Shown here in pieces: positions 27,527-35,288 of a stretch of 64,000 bases of DNA. Location: positions 62,001-126,000 of the forward strand of contig NZ_WMEA01000005.1 in assembly GCF_021735925.1 (NCBI RefSeq), given 5' to 3'. Below the pieces are notes generated by a model that ran no database searches, was not told where the DNA came from, and was given only the letters and a program-made list of their open reading frames with translations. The DNA is from Loktanella sp. M215. GTDB taxonomy: Bacteria > Pseudomonadota > Alphaproteobacteria > Rhodobacterales > Rhodobacteraceae. How positions within the stretch are numbered: the stretch's first letter is position 1; the number at the start of each line of letters is the position of its first letter. Position numbers and translations under genes: made by a program.

Positions 27527-27662
27527 AATTGTCGATTCCGCCTGTGGCAGAAACGGTCGTGTTTGGCCACGTGCCTTGTGTCGCGAGGGATCAACCGTTT
27601 AGCAATGACAAAAACCCGCGGCGAAACCTTTGCAGTTTTGGCAAGTTTTTGGCACCTGGCTG

Positions 27663-28742
27663 TCACCGCCTGCCCAACCTACCAAGTCTCGAAAGCTGTG
27701 CCAGCATTCGGGCGCCTGTTCCGGTTGCGTCACCCGGACGAGCCGCAGTTGGCCCTCCAGCAGTATTTGGCCGGCTCGGCAAGGCTTGCACGCCGAAGAA
27801 TTGTCGCGCTCGAAGGGCTGCGTATTCAGCCCCAGTTGCGCCACCGATGGCATAGCGATTGTAAACTTGTTGGCTACCTGCAAGCCCTCTGGCGAAGGCA
27901 TAGCTTCCCCCGAACCCGGCTGAGAGTGCTGGCATCATGATGTTTCCGGAAATCGCCCGAACCAAGAAAGGCGTTGCTATGATGAAACCCTTTGCCATCA
28001 GCACCATCATGAAAAATGGGATAAGGGCCCCTATGTTCGAGGCTCCCTCCGGGTCGCCAAGCTCGGCAAGAAGCGCCCGAGAGACCCCCGTGATCGTCGC
28101 GAACACTCCGGCGACGACGATCGGATACATCGCGAATGAAATGAGCGCGGATAACCAGCGCGCGAAATAATCCTTGGTCACCTCGAACAGGGTCAAGAAG
28201 ATCATCACTGGCGCAATGCCAATTAGCAGAGCGATCATGAGCCGGGACGCCACAACAATGAACGCCGCCAACCCGCCAAGAATCGAGAGCAGCAGAACCC
28301 CAAGTGTGTCAAGCAAGGCACCCGCCATCCAGTTCAGCTCAGATCCCGCAGCATTCAGATAGTCCCCGAGCGCTGCAATCAGTTCGTCAAATTCCTCTGC
28401 AAAGGTACCGGACGGACCAGGTGATCCGCCGCCGACAGAAGCCACAAGTGCCCCGGCAATGCTGTCAATTCCGTTCAGTATTGCTGAGGCAAGCGCATTG
28501 AACTGGACCCAGTTGGCCGCGAAGACCCCTATAAGTCCGACCTTCACGGCCAGCCAAAAGGCAGTTCGGCCGTCCATGGCGCGATACTGGTAGATCATGT
28601 TGATGAAGACCAGAATGACAACCAGTGTTGTGCCCAGAACCAGCAACGTGCCGACCGTTGCTGCGACCGCACCAAACTGAGTTTCGGCAGCGGTATCTAG
28701 ATACCCTTCGGACGTTTCCACGAAGTAGGTGACGACACTCAT
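27663..28742 (-). CDS. virB6: VirB6/TrbL inner-membrane T4SS protein
   Basis: 359 residues with about six to seven hydrophobic segments (for example VGTLLVLGTTLVVILVFINM, LLLSILGGLAAFIVVASRLM and ALLIGIAPVMIFLTLFEV) and a Gly/Ala-rich C-terminal tail. The APVMIFLTLFEVTKDYFARWL block is characteristic of VirB6. It forms the inner-membrane part of the conjugation channel. It is the last gene of the virB transcription unit and converges with the CBASS operon. Confidence 0.85.
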   Translation of the reverse strand: MSVVTYFVETSEGYLDTAAETQFGAVAATVGTLLVLGTTLVVILVFINMIYQYRAMDGRTAFWLAVKVGLIGVFAANWVQFNALASAILNGIDSIAGALVASVGGGSPGPSGTFAEEFDELIAALGDYLNAAGSELNWMAGALLDTLGVLLLSILGGLAAFIVVASRLMIALLIGIAPVMIFLTLFEVTKDYFARWLSALISFAMYPIVVAGVFATITGVSRALLAELGDPEGASNIGALIPFFMMVLMAKGFIIATPFLVRAISGNIMMPALSAGFGGSYAFARGLAGSQQVYNRYAIGGATGAEYAALRARQFFGVQALPSRPNTAGGPTAARPGDATGTGARMLAQLSRLGRLGRR

Positions 28743-28748
28743 GGATTG

Positions 28749-29153
28749 CTACCAGTTGCCAGCTGCTACGCAGATTGGCATGGCGGCGCGGCGCAGTTCA
28801 TTTGCCTGTCGTCGGTATTCGGACGTCGCTTCTACAACGTCCCAGTATTTAGATGAAGCATAGCGCTCTGTGTAGAAGCGTACGGCGTCCTCCCAAGTTG
28901 GATACCGTGTGGGACAGTCGCAGTTTTGCGAGTCTACGACGCGCTCCATGCTTTGAGCCCGATATATCTGTTGGATCAAAAGGCGCTTATAGGATTCGCG
29001 CACATTGATGTTCTGCATCCACTTCGGCTCAGGTGGCTGGTCTGGGCAAACATTTGGGTGGTTGTCGAGCGTCGGGATCAGGTTCCGCTCGGCTACGCCA
29101 GCAGTTGTGCCAAAGATCAAGAGCAGGCCAGCGACTGCAATAGCCCGTGTCAT
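28749..29153 (-). CDS. Small exported protein of the virB operon
   Basis: 134 residues. A signal peptide (MTRAIAVAGLLLIFGTTAGVA) is followed by a short mature domain with four Cys (NHPNVCPDQ, NCDCPTRYP, PICVAAGNW) and a conserved-looking YPTWEDAVRFYTERYASS. It overlaps the DUF4177-like gene by ATGA and is 6 bp from virB6, so it is part of the T4SS unit. It could be a periplasmic accessory or a pilus-related factor; I do not recognise a named family. Confidence 0.7.
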   Translation of the reverse strand: MTRAIAVAGLLLIFGTTAGVAERNLIPTLDNHPNVCPDQPPEPKWMQNINVRESYKRLLIQQIYRAQSMERVVDSQNCDCPTRYPTWEDAVRFYTERYASSKYWDVVEATSEYRRQANELRRAAMPICVAAGNW

Positions 29154-29338
29154 TCCGATGCCGCCTTCATTGTACCAGTCTCACGCTTCAAGAAAGTGGT
29201 GTAGCCGTAGTCGCCGGCTTCGGCGGTGATAACCTCCCACCCTTCCGCGCCGCGCTCATTCAAAGCACGTCGCACCTCGTCGTAGTCCTTTTGCTTCTTC
29301 ACCGGAAAGAACAGGATGTCATATTCAAAGGTTTTCAT
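29150..29338 (-). CDS. DUF4177-like small protein
   Basis: 62 residues with the pattern FEYDILFFPVKKQKDYDEV, then LNERGAEGWEVITAEA and a final FLKRETG, matching the DUF4177 layout (beta strand, LNELGAEGWELV-type core, beta strand). Starts within the ATGA overlap with virB11 and ends in the overlap with the exported protein. A role in the T4SS is suggested only by this tight position. Confidence 0.65.
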   Translation of the reverse strand: MKTFEYDILFFPVKKQKDYDEVRRALNERGAEGWEVITAEAGDYGYTTFLKRETGTMKAASE

Positions 29339-30321
29339 GGGGAAGTTCCAATCTCAGTTGCGCCGGGGAGGTAGAATTCGGTGATGCCGCGTTTGCCGTC
29401 ATGGCGACCGGCCTGAATGATCACATCGATGGAGTTCTCGATGTACTGGATCATGTCGGTATAGGTCATCGGGATCTCGGTCTTGAGCGCCGCGATCGCG
29501 AGCCGCTGCACGGCGAGTTGCGGGGTTTCGGCATGCAGCGTGGTCATGGACCCGCCATGGCCGGTGTTGATTGCTTCCAGAAAGGTCATCGCCTCCTTGC
29601 CGCGCACCTCGCCCAGGATGATCCGGTCGGGGCGCATGCGCAGCGTGGCGGTGAGAAGCACATCGGCGGTCTGGAATTCTGCGTCGCGATTGGCGATGAG
29701 GGTCACGGCATTTGGCTGGGTCGGCAAAAGCTCGGCGGCTTCTTCGATGGTCACGATGCGTTCCTCGGCCGGTACATGAGAGAGGATCTTACGCGCGGCC
29801 ACGGTCTTGCCGGTGGAGGTGCCGCCCGAGACGATCATGTTGAGTTTGTTCTCGACGCAGAAGGCGAGCGCATCATCGATCAAACCCGCGGCCACCACGG
29901 CGCGCAAGACGCGCTTTTTTTCGACGCGCAGGTCTTCGAGCTTGCGCTCTTTTCCGTAGAGGAAATCGAGCGAGATCCCCTCAAGCGGCAGGCTCGAGAA
30001 AAACCGCAGGCTGATGGACATGGCGTTTAGAACGGCAGGCGGGGTGATAACCTGTGCGCGGATCGGGCGCCCCTTATAGGTGATCGAGACCGAGACGATG
30101 GGGTGGTCCTTGCTCATCGTGGTATTGGCCGAGGAGGCGATCTGGTTGCCGAGGTCCCTGACCTGAACGCCGGTCAGCCTTTGATCCAGCGCGCGCATGA
30201 AGTGATCGCCCTGGAATTCGCCCCAACAGGTCCCGTCGGGGTTGATGCAGATCTCGATGACATCGTCGCGGGCGGCGGCGTCGATCCGGTCGAGCGAGGT
30301 TTCGAGATAGCTCAGCGACAT
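29335..30321 (-). CDS. virB11: VirB11 traffic ATPase
   Basis: 328 residues from the ATG at 30321, 4 bp after the virB10 stop. Walker A is MIVSGGTSTGKTVAARKIL, the Asp box TIEEAAELL, and Walker B LRMRPDRIILGEVRGKEA followed by the His box NTGHGGSMTTLHAET. The family forms hexameric ATPases at the cytoplasmic face and powers pilus assembly and substrate transfer. All motifs intact. Confidence 0.93.
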   Translation of the reverse strand: MSLSYLETSLDRIDAAARDDVIEICINPDGTCWGEFQGDHFMRALDQRLTGVQVRDLGNQIASSANTTMSKDHPIVSVSITYKGRPIRAQVITPPAVLNAMSISLRFFSSLPLEGISLDFLYGKERKLEDLRVEKKRVLRAVVAAGLIDDALAFCVENKLNMIVSGGTSTGKTVAARKILSHVPAEERIVTIEEAAELLPTQPNAVTLIANRDAEFQTADVLLTATLRMRPDRIILGEVRGKEAMTFLEAINTGHGGSMTTLHAETPQLAVQRLAIAALKTEIPMTYTDMIQYIENSIDVIIQAGRHDGKRGITEFYLPGATEIGTSP

Positions 30322-30325
30322 GGGC

Positions 30326-31705
30326 TCAGAATATCTCCAGATCGCGGTCGACCATGACAGTAACGCGGGCGCCCTGGTCGACATATATGACGGGGCCGAT
30401 GGAGAGGTAATCGCCTATGACGCTGTCCGTGGCATCTGCCAGATCATCGCCAACGTCTTCGAGAGCGTCGGCGGCAGTCTCATCCTGGACCTCGGAGGCG
30501 GCGGCACTGGGTGCTGCGGAGATCAGCGAGATCAGGGCGGCCGACCCGAAACGCTCGGCAAAGCGCGTGTCCACGAAACCGGTGACACCGGAGCGACCCA
30601 GTTCATCGCCCCCGAAAGAGCTGATCTGGACGGTCTGGCCCGCGGGCAGGATGATCCGGTCCCAAGCGATGGTGACGCGGCGCTGCGCGATATCGACACC
30701 GGCGCGGTAGCGTCCGATCAGACGGGAGCCGCGGGGGATCAGGAGGCGCGCACCATCGACGCTGTAGACATCTTCCGAGACCACGGCACGGGTCTGGCCG
30801 GGCAGGGAGCTGTCGAGGGCAGTTTCCATGACGGCCTGGATCATGGTGCCCTGCACGATGGTGTTGGAGGGATTGGCGATCACCTCGGCCTGCGTCACGG
30901 TGGAGGGCAACGCACCGTTCAGCACGAAATCCGTCACCTCGCCGAAGGTGCGTTCGGTCAAAGCCGTTTCATTCGCTCCGGACGTGCCACCAAAGGCGAT
31001 GGTCGGTGAGGCGATGCGCCGCTCCTGAAAGGCGCGTTCCTCCGCGGCGCGGCGCTCCAGCTCGGCCATGCGCCGGGCTTCTTCCTCGCGGCGCAGTCGC
31101 TCTTGCTCGCGTGCGCGCAGCTCGTCTTCCGAGGGCCCGGCTGGGGCGGGTTGCGGGCGATTGGCTTCGAGTTGGACCAGCTCCAGATCCATGCGCAATT
31201 GCTCGAGGCTGCGATCCCGCGCCGTCAGTTCATCTTGGAAGCGCTGCTGTGCGGCTTCCGATGCAGCTTGCAGCGCAGCGATCTGAGCGGTCAGCGCGTC
31301 GATCGCCTCTGCGGCGGCCGTGTCTTCCTCGACGACCGGTTCGGGAGCGTTGCGCAATTCTTCGATCTGGGCCTGCAGGGCGGTGATCTGCGCCAGAAGC
31401 TCGGCATTGGGCTCGACCGGATCGGGTGCGACGAACACCACCTCGGGCTCGGGCGGGGGCAAGGTCTCGATGGTGCCAAAGCCGTCCCCCTCGTTTTGGA
31501 AGACGTCCGGGGTGGCCGTCGGCAAGGCTTCCTCTTCGTCGGGCTGTGAGAGGAGATAAAGCAGGGCACCACCCGCGCCGATGACGAGAACCACGATCAG
31601 CGCGAGAAGGGGCGACCGGCGCTGTGCCGCCGTGGGGGCGCGGGCACTGCCTTTCTCAAGGGCGGCGAGGCGCTTTTCCAGCTCAGTGTTCTCCGTATCG
31701 GTCAT
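30326..31705 (-). CDS. virB10: VirB10 core-complex protein
   Basis: 459 residues from the ATG at 31705, in the overlap with virB9. A single membrane segment (SPLLALIVVLVIGAGGALLYLL shortened: about 30-52) is followed by an acidic, Pro- and Glu-rich periplasmic linker with coiled segments, then the C-terminal TrbI/VirB10 beta-barrel domain (GTMIQAVMETALDSSLPGQT, LIPRGSRLIGRYRAGVD, and VDTRFAERFGSAAL). It bridges the inner and outer membranes and senses ATP energy from VirB4/VirB11. Confidence 0.92.
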   Translation of the reverse strand: MTDTENTELEKRLAALEKGSARAPTAAQRRSPLLALIVVLVIGAGGALLYLLSQPDEEEALPTATPDVFQNEGDGFGTIETLPPPEPEVVFVAPDPVEPNAELLAQITALQAQIEELRNAPEPVVEEDTAAAEAIDALTAQIAALQAASEAAQQRFQDELTARDRSLEQLRMDLELVQLEANRPQPAPAGPSEDELRAREQERLRREEEARRMAELERRAAEERAFQERRIASPTIAFGGTSGANETALTERTFGEVTDFVLNGALPSTVTQAEVIANPSNTIVQGTMIQAVMETALDSSLPGQTRAVVSEDVYSVDGARLLIPRGSRLIGRYRAGVDIAQRRVTIAWDRIILPAGQTVQISSFGGDELGRSGVTGFVDTRFAERFGSAALISLISAAPSAAASEVQDETAADALEDVGDDLADATDSVIGDYLSIGPVIYVDQGARVTVMVDRDLEIF

Positions 31706-32397
31706 GAGGCCACCTCCGCGGGCGGTGTTGCCTCGATGCAGACCACCTCTTCGCCCAGTCGCAGGACCCATTGGCGATTCACCCCGGTGACGCGGATTAC
31801 GCCGTCCTCAGGGGTTTGCATGTTGACCGTGCGTTCACGGCCGCCTGCGTAGCGGAAGATCGCTGGCACAGGTGCGTTCCGCGGAAACGCGAAATACGTG
31901 AACGTCCCGTCATCCCAGATGCGCGTTGGCGTAAACGCGGTCCGTGCGCTGGCACCGTAATTGTAGTTCGGCGCTTGAGCCGCGATGGCCCGGGTCGGGC
32001 GCGCAGCGTCGTCTGGATAGCGGAACTGCACGACGTAGAAGGTCGGGCTTCGGACCTCTTCGACGTTGAAATAGTAGCTGCGCGTGTTCGTGTAGACCGT
32101 CACATTGGTATGGACGCCGCGCGCGACGGGCTTGATTGCGAAGGCCTGCCCCCCCGGCACGCCATCGATCTCAAACCCTTCCGTGTCGCCCGCGATAATC
32201 GAGCGGATGCTTTCACCGATCCCAAACTCGATGGTGGTGACATGGGTGAGCGAGACGCTGAGTCGGTAGACCTGGCCTTCCTGGTAGGTGGCCAAGCGCG
32301 CCCGGCTGTCGTTGGGACCGCCACGCGGGATGGCTTCGGCAGAGGCGAGGCCGGGCAACAGGGCAATGACAAAAATAAGCGATCTTATAAACAACAA
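31702..32397 (-). CDS. virB9: VirB9 outer-membrane core protein
   Basis: 231 residues with a signal peptide (MLFIRSLIFVIALLPGLASA). The mature protein has the CagX/VirB9 pattern: YQEGQVYRLSVSLTHVTTIE near the N-terminus, HTNVTVYTNTRSYYFNV in the middle and the C-terminal PTRIWDDGTFTYFAFP with RVTGVNRQWVLRLGEEVVCI. It builds the outer ring with VirB7 and VirB10. Overlaps virB10 by 4 bp. Confidence 0.92.
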   Translation of the reverse strand: MLFIRSLIFVIALLPGLASAEAIPRGGPNDSRARLATYQEGQVYRLSVSLTHVTTIEFGIGESIRSIIAGDTEGFEIDGVPGGQAFAIKPVARGVHTNVTVYTNTRSYYFNVEEVRSPTFYVVQFRYPDDAARPTRAIAAQAPNYNYGASARTAFTPTRIWDDGTFTYFAFPRNAPVPAIFRYAGGRERTVNMQTPEDGVIRVTGVNRQWVLRLGEEVVCIEATPPAEVAS

Positions 32398-32399
32398 CG

Positions 32400-33056
32400 T
32401 CAGTTCTCCAATCTGTCGGAGCGGATGGCATATTCGAGCACGGTGAACCCAAACGGATTGGTCCAGACCTCGTCTATGGAGCGGCGGGTCTCCGGGCGGA
32501 ACTCGAAGAGAAGCATCGCAGTGAAGAGGCCGGTCTGGGTGCCGTTAATGGACGTCAGGCGCTTGCGCAGGCGGACCGTCGCGCGGTTGGTTCCGATCCG
32601 GTTGATGCTGAGGATTTCCACGTCGAGCCGGGCATTGGGGCCATAGACCGTCGGCGGGTAATTCTCGTTGGCGCTGTTCCAGAGCTGGCGGAGCCCGCTC
32701 TCGGCAGCCCCGTCCGAGTGGCGCAGGACGCTGCGGATGCGCAGATCGTTGTCGAGCTGGTTATAGACCTCCCGGTCGGTCACATAGCGGAACACCTCCG
32801 CCTCGATGATCGCCTGGTTGGCGGTCACCGAGGAGGTGCCCACCGAGGCTTCGGGGAGTGCAAAGCCGGTGGCGGGATCATAGGGGACAACGACGGGGGG
32901 CGGGTCCACATCGAGGATCGAGACAGCCGCGGCACTCAGACAGCCGATGATACCGAAGACAAGACCCATCAGGCCAAGGCGTTGCCAGAGCCGTTCGCGG
33001 CGCAGGGCACCGTAGACCAGTTCTTCCTCGATGATTTCTTGTTCAGTCGCCACCAA
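32400..33056 (-). CDS. virB8: VirB8 inner-membrane assembly factor
   Basis: 218 residues. A short cytoplasmic N-terminus, one membrane segment (LGLMGLVFGIIGCLSAAAVS) and a periplasmic NTF2-like domain with RYVTDREVYNQLDNDLRIRS and NPFGFTVLEYAIR at the end, as in VirB8. The start is TTG at 33056 or GTG at 33053, with GGGGGC upstream; no ATG is in frame. A nested palindrome of about 97 bp separates it from virB5. Confidence 0.88.
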   Translation of the reverse strand: MVATEQEIIEEELVYGALRRERLWQRLGLMGLVFGIIGCLSAAAVSILDVDPPPVVVPYDPATGFALPEASVGTSSVTANQAIIEAEVFRYVTDREVYNQLDNDLRIRSVLRHSDGAAESGLRQLWNSANENYPPTVYGPNARLDVEILSINRIGTNRATVRLRKRLTSINGTQTGLFTAMLLFEFRPETRRSIDEVWTNPFGFTVLEYAIRSDRLEN

Positions 33057-33070
33057 TCATGCCCCCGCTC

Positions 33071-33167
33071 GGCGTTTCGAAATGAGTTGAATCGGTTCTT
33101 CGCTGCCTCTCGCTGCGCTCGAACGCGAAAACCGATATTTATTTTTGGGGATCAATTTCGAAACGCC
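33071..33167. repeat. Nested inverted repeat between virB5 and virB8
   Basis: A perfect 13-bp outer repeat (GGCGTTTCGAAAT at 33071-33083, ATTTCGAAACGCC at 33155-33167) encloses an inner 7-bp repeat (ATCGGTT / AACCGAT, 33091-33097 and 33130-33136). It fills the only substantial gap in the virB operon. It could be an intra-operon processing or attenuation hairpin, or a small mobile repeat. Confidence 0.75.
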
Positions 33168-33980
33168 TTAGTCTGCCCGCAGGTCCGGCAAGGTGAAATC
33201 CATGAAGCGCTGCTCTTCGGCGATGGTGGCGGCATCGATCACGCCGCCCGTGCCGTCGCCCACGGTTTGAATCGCTTCGAGCTGCCACATGGCGACCAGC
33301 GCAATGGCGAGTTCCGCTGTCACGCGCGTGTTGAGGTCGATACTTTCCTTGAGTTCGTCCATGTCGTCGATGAGCCCGACAAGGCGGTCGACCCGCTCGA
33401 GCGATTGGCCGGCATCGTCATAGCTGTTCTGGGCCGCCGCCGAGACGAGCGCACCGGTGGTGGCCTGCGTCGCCACGCGGTTGGCCCCAGGATTGCCGCT
33501 GGTGGCCATTTCCGAGAGTGTGTCCTCGTCAAAGCCGAGGTCGGCCAGCACCCGGTCCATCTGGGTTTCGATTTCGCCTGCGCCGGAGCCAGAGAGGCCC
33601 GAGAAATCCCCCGTCTTGATCGCCTCAATCGTGGCGAGGATGTCCCCGAACTCCTGGTCGAGCAGACCGTTCAACTCGTCTTCCATTTCCGTCCGGATGA
33701 TTTCGGGAAGCTCGGCAAGTCGGGTGAGCGCTTCATAGGTTCTTTGCAGCTCCGCGAGTTGGTCCGTGAGCGTGGCAAGCTGTTCGCGGAGCTGCGTCAG
33801 CTGCTCGTTTTGCAGAATCTCGTCCTCGATCATCTGCCGGAGCTGCTGGATGTTTTGCGCGATGTTCTGGGTGTCGACGACGGGCACGCCTTGCGCGAGG
33901 GCAGGGGATAGGGCGCCAAGATGCAGACCGATCCCAAGTGTCGTGGCCAAAGCTGTCCTCAAGAGCAGATGTCCCATCAT
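33168..33980 (-). CDS. virB5: VirB5-like minor pilus protein
   Basis: 270 residues with a signal peptide ending ALSPALAQG, then the VirB5/TrbJ signature: QNIAQNIQQLRQMIEDEILQ, NEQLTQLREQLATLTDQL and a helical region, with a Gly/Ser-rich insertion around 135. The C-terminus (SIDLNTRVTAELAIALVAMW, ending MDFTLPDLRAD) matches the C-terminus of the next gene. Function by family: adhesive tip or minor component of the T-pilus. The ATG overlaps the stop of the SLT-type gene by 4 bp. Confidence 0.85.
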   Translation of the reverse strand: MMGHLLLRTALATTLGIGLHLGALSPALAQGVPVVDTQNIAQNIQQLRQMIEDEILQNEQLTQLREQLATLTDQLAELQRTYEALTRLAELPEIIRTEMEDELNGLLDQEFGDILATIEAIKTGDFSGLSGSGAGEIETQMDRVLADLGFDEDTLSEMATSGNPGANRVATQATTGALVSAAAQNSYDDAGQSLERVDRLVGLIDDMDELKESIDLNTRVTAELAIALVAMWQLEAIQTVGDGTGGVIDAATIAEEQRFMDFTLPDLRAD

Positions 33981-35131
33981 TCAATCACCCTGATCGTAAA
34001 ATCCATGAACGCGCCTTCGGCCATGCGGGCGCTGGCCTGGGCCAGCTCCTCGGCAGAAAGGACGCGGGTGCGTGCCGCCTGAAGCCGGATGCGTGCAGCG
34101 ACGAGGCGCACGAGTTCGGCTTGGGCATAGGTGTTGAGTGCGACGCTCTCCTGCACGTCTTCAGTCTCGGAAATTCGTTCGACGATGTCGCGGATGCGCA
34201 GGCCGGCTTGGCGGATCGCTGCTGGTGAGTTGCTGCCATAAAAGGCCGCCCCATGACCGGTGAGCGAGAGGTTGGCATTGGCCAGAAGCGCGGGGTCGAT
34301 CGTGCCAAGCGCATCGATCCCGCCGATACGGGTCAAATAGAGGTTATAGCGTTCAGGGATGACCGACACGTAGTGCTGGGTCTCGCGGAAGGGTGGCACG
34401 CCGCCATACTCGAAAACCCGGCCGGGTCCGGCGTTATAGGCCGCAAGGGCGTTGATGATGTTGCCATCGAATGTGTTGAGCTGGGTCGCGAGATAGCGCG
34501 CGCCGCCATGCACCTGCAGGTAGGGGCTGTCATAGTATTCTGGGTTGATGCCGAGATCGCTGGCCGTGCCAGGCATGATCTGGGTGAGGCCATAGGCGCC
34601 GACGGGAGACCGTGCACCAATCGTAAACCGGCTTTCCTGCCAGATCAGCGCTTGCAGCAACGCGCGCCACTGGACAGGCGAGAGCCCTGCGCGGCCAACA
34701 CCCGCAAAGCCGCTGGTCTCCTGAGCCACGCGGATGATGAGCTGCTCTATGTTTTCTGCCGCATCCCCGAACATCTGCGCACCGCCGGGATTGGGGTCGA
34801 TCTCGCCCGTGCCATAGACGGCTTCCACGGCGCGGTCGGGATCGCCGCTGCCGCTTTCCAGTCCCGAGACCATAGCCGGCAAGCCCTGACCGCCGAAGCT
34901 GGTCTGGGCATCGAGGATGCGTTGCAGGGTTTCCAGCTGTTCGCGCTCGATCTCCGCGATGAGTTCGCGCACGGCGAGCTTGTCGGCCTGAAGGGCCAAG
35001 TCAGCCTCGCGATCGCCGGTCTCGACGATGTCACGCGCGGTCAGCCCATTGTCATTGGTCGGCACACCTTGAGACAAGGCGAGACCAGGCAGCAGGCAAA
35101 GTGCCAGGATATGAGGCAGGCTAGACTTCAA
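33977..35131 (-). CDS. Lytic transglycosylase fused to a VirB5-like C-terminal segment
   Basis: 384 residues from a TTG at 35131 (GGAGGG upstream). Signal peptide LPHILALCLLPGLALSQG; a coiled stretch with ELIAEIEREQLETLQRIL; an SLT domain with LLQALIWQESRFTIGARSP (catalytic Glu), GAYGLTQIMPGTASDLG and NALAAYNAGPGRV; then a tail with ESVALNTYAQAELVRLVAA ending FMDFTIRVIE, which parallels the C-terminus of the adjacent VirB5. It is thus a peptidoglycan-cleaving enzyme joined to a VirB5-type segment, placed in the virB5 position of the operon. A separate VirB1-like enzyme is encoded at 38.2 kb. Confidence 0.8.
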   Translation of the reverse strand: MKSSLPHILALCLLPGLALSQGVPTNDNGLTARDIVETGDREADLALQADKLAVRELIAEIEREQLETLQRILDAQTSFGGQGLPAMVSGLESGSGDPDRAVEAVYGTGEIDPNPGGAQMFGDAAENIEQLIIRVAQETSGFAGVGRAGLSPVQWRALLQALIWQESRFTIGARSPVGAYGLTQIMPGTASDLGINPEYYDSPYLQVHGGARYLATQLNTFDGNIINALAAYNAGPGRVFEYGGVPPFRETQHYVSVIPERYNLYLTRIGGIDALGTIDPALLANANLSLTGHGAAFYGSNSPAAIRQAGLRIRDIVERISETEDVQESVALNTYAQAELVRLVAARIRLQAARTRVLSAEELAQASARMAEGAFMDFTIRVIE

Positions 35132-35288
35132 TGTCGCCCTCCGGGGTGCCAAGGGGCGTGAAGTCACAATCGGGCGCGACGGGTGCCGTGGACGCAAGGA
35201 ATGTGAAGCAGTTCGCCTGCGGTTCCTGGTACTGGGCGCAGGAAGCCAGCGCGCCGAGCGCAGCCAAAGCGATAAGAATACGGATCAT
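35121..35288 (-). CDS. VirB7-like small lipoprotein
   Basis: 55 residues. The signal sequence MIRILIALAALGALASC has a lipobox Leu-Ala-Ser-Cys, and the mature part is short with two more Cys (QANCFTFL, PDCDFTPLG). The ATG overlaps the virB4 stop (ATGA) and the 3' end overlaps the start of the SLT gene by 11 bp. Size and lipobox fit VirB7, which anchors VirB9 in the outer membrane; sequence similarity alone would not prove it. Confidence 0.75.
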   Translation of the reverse strand: MIRILIALAALGALASCAQYQEPQANCFTFLASTAPVAPDCDFTPLGTPEGDIEV

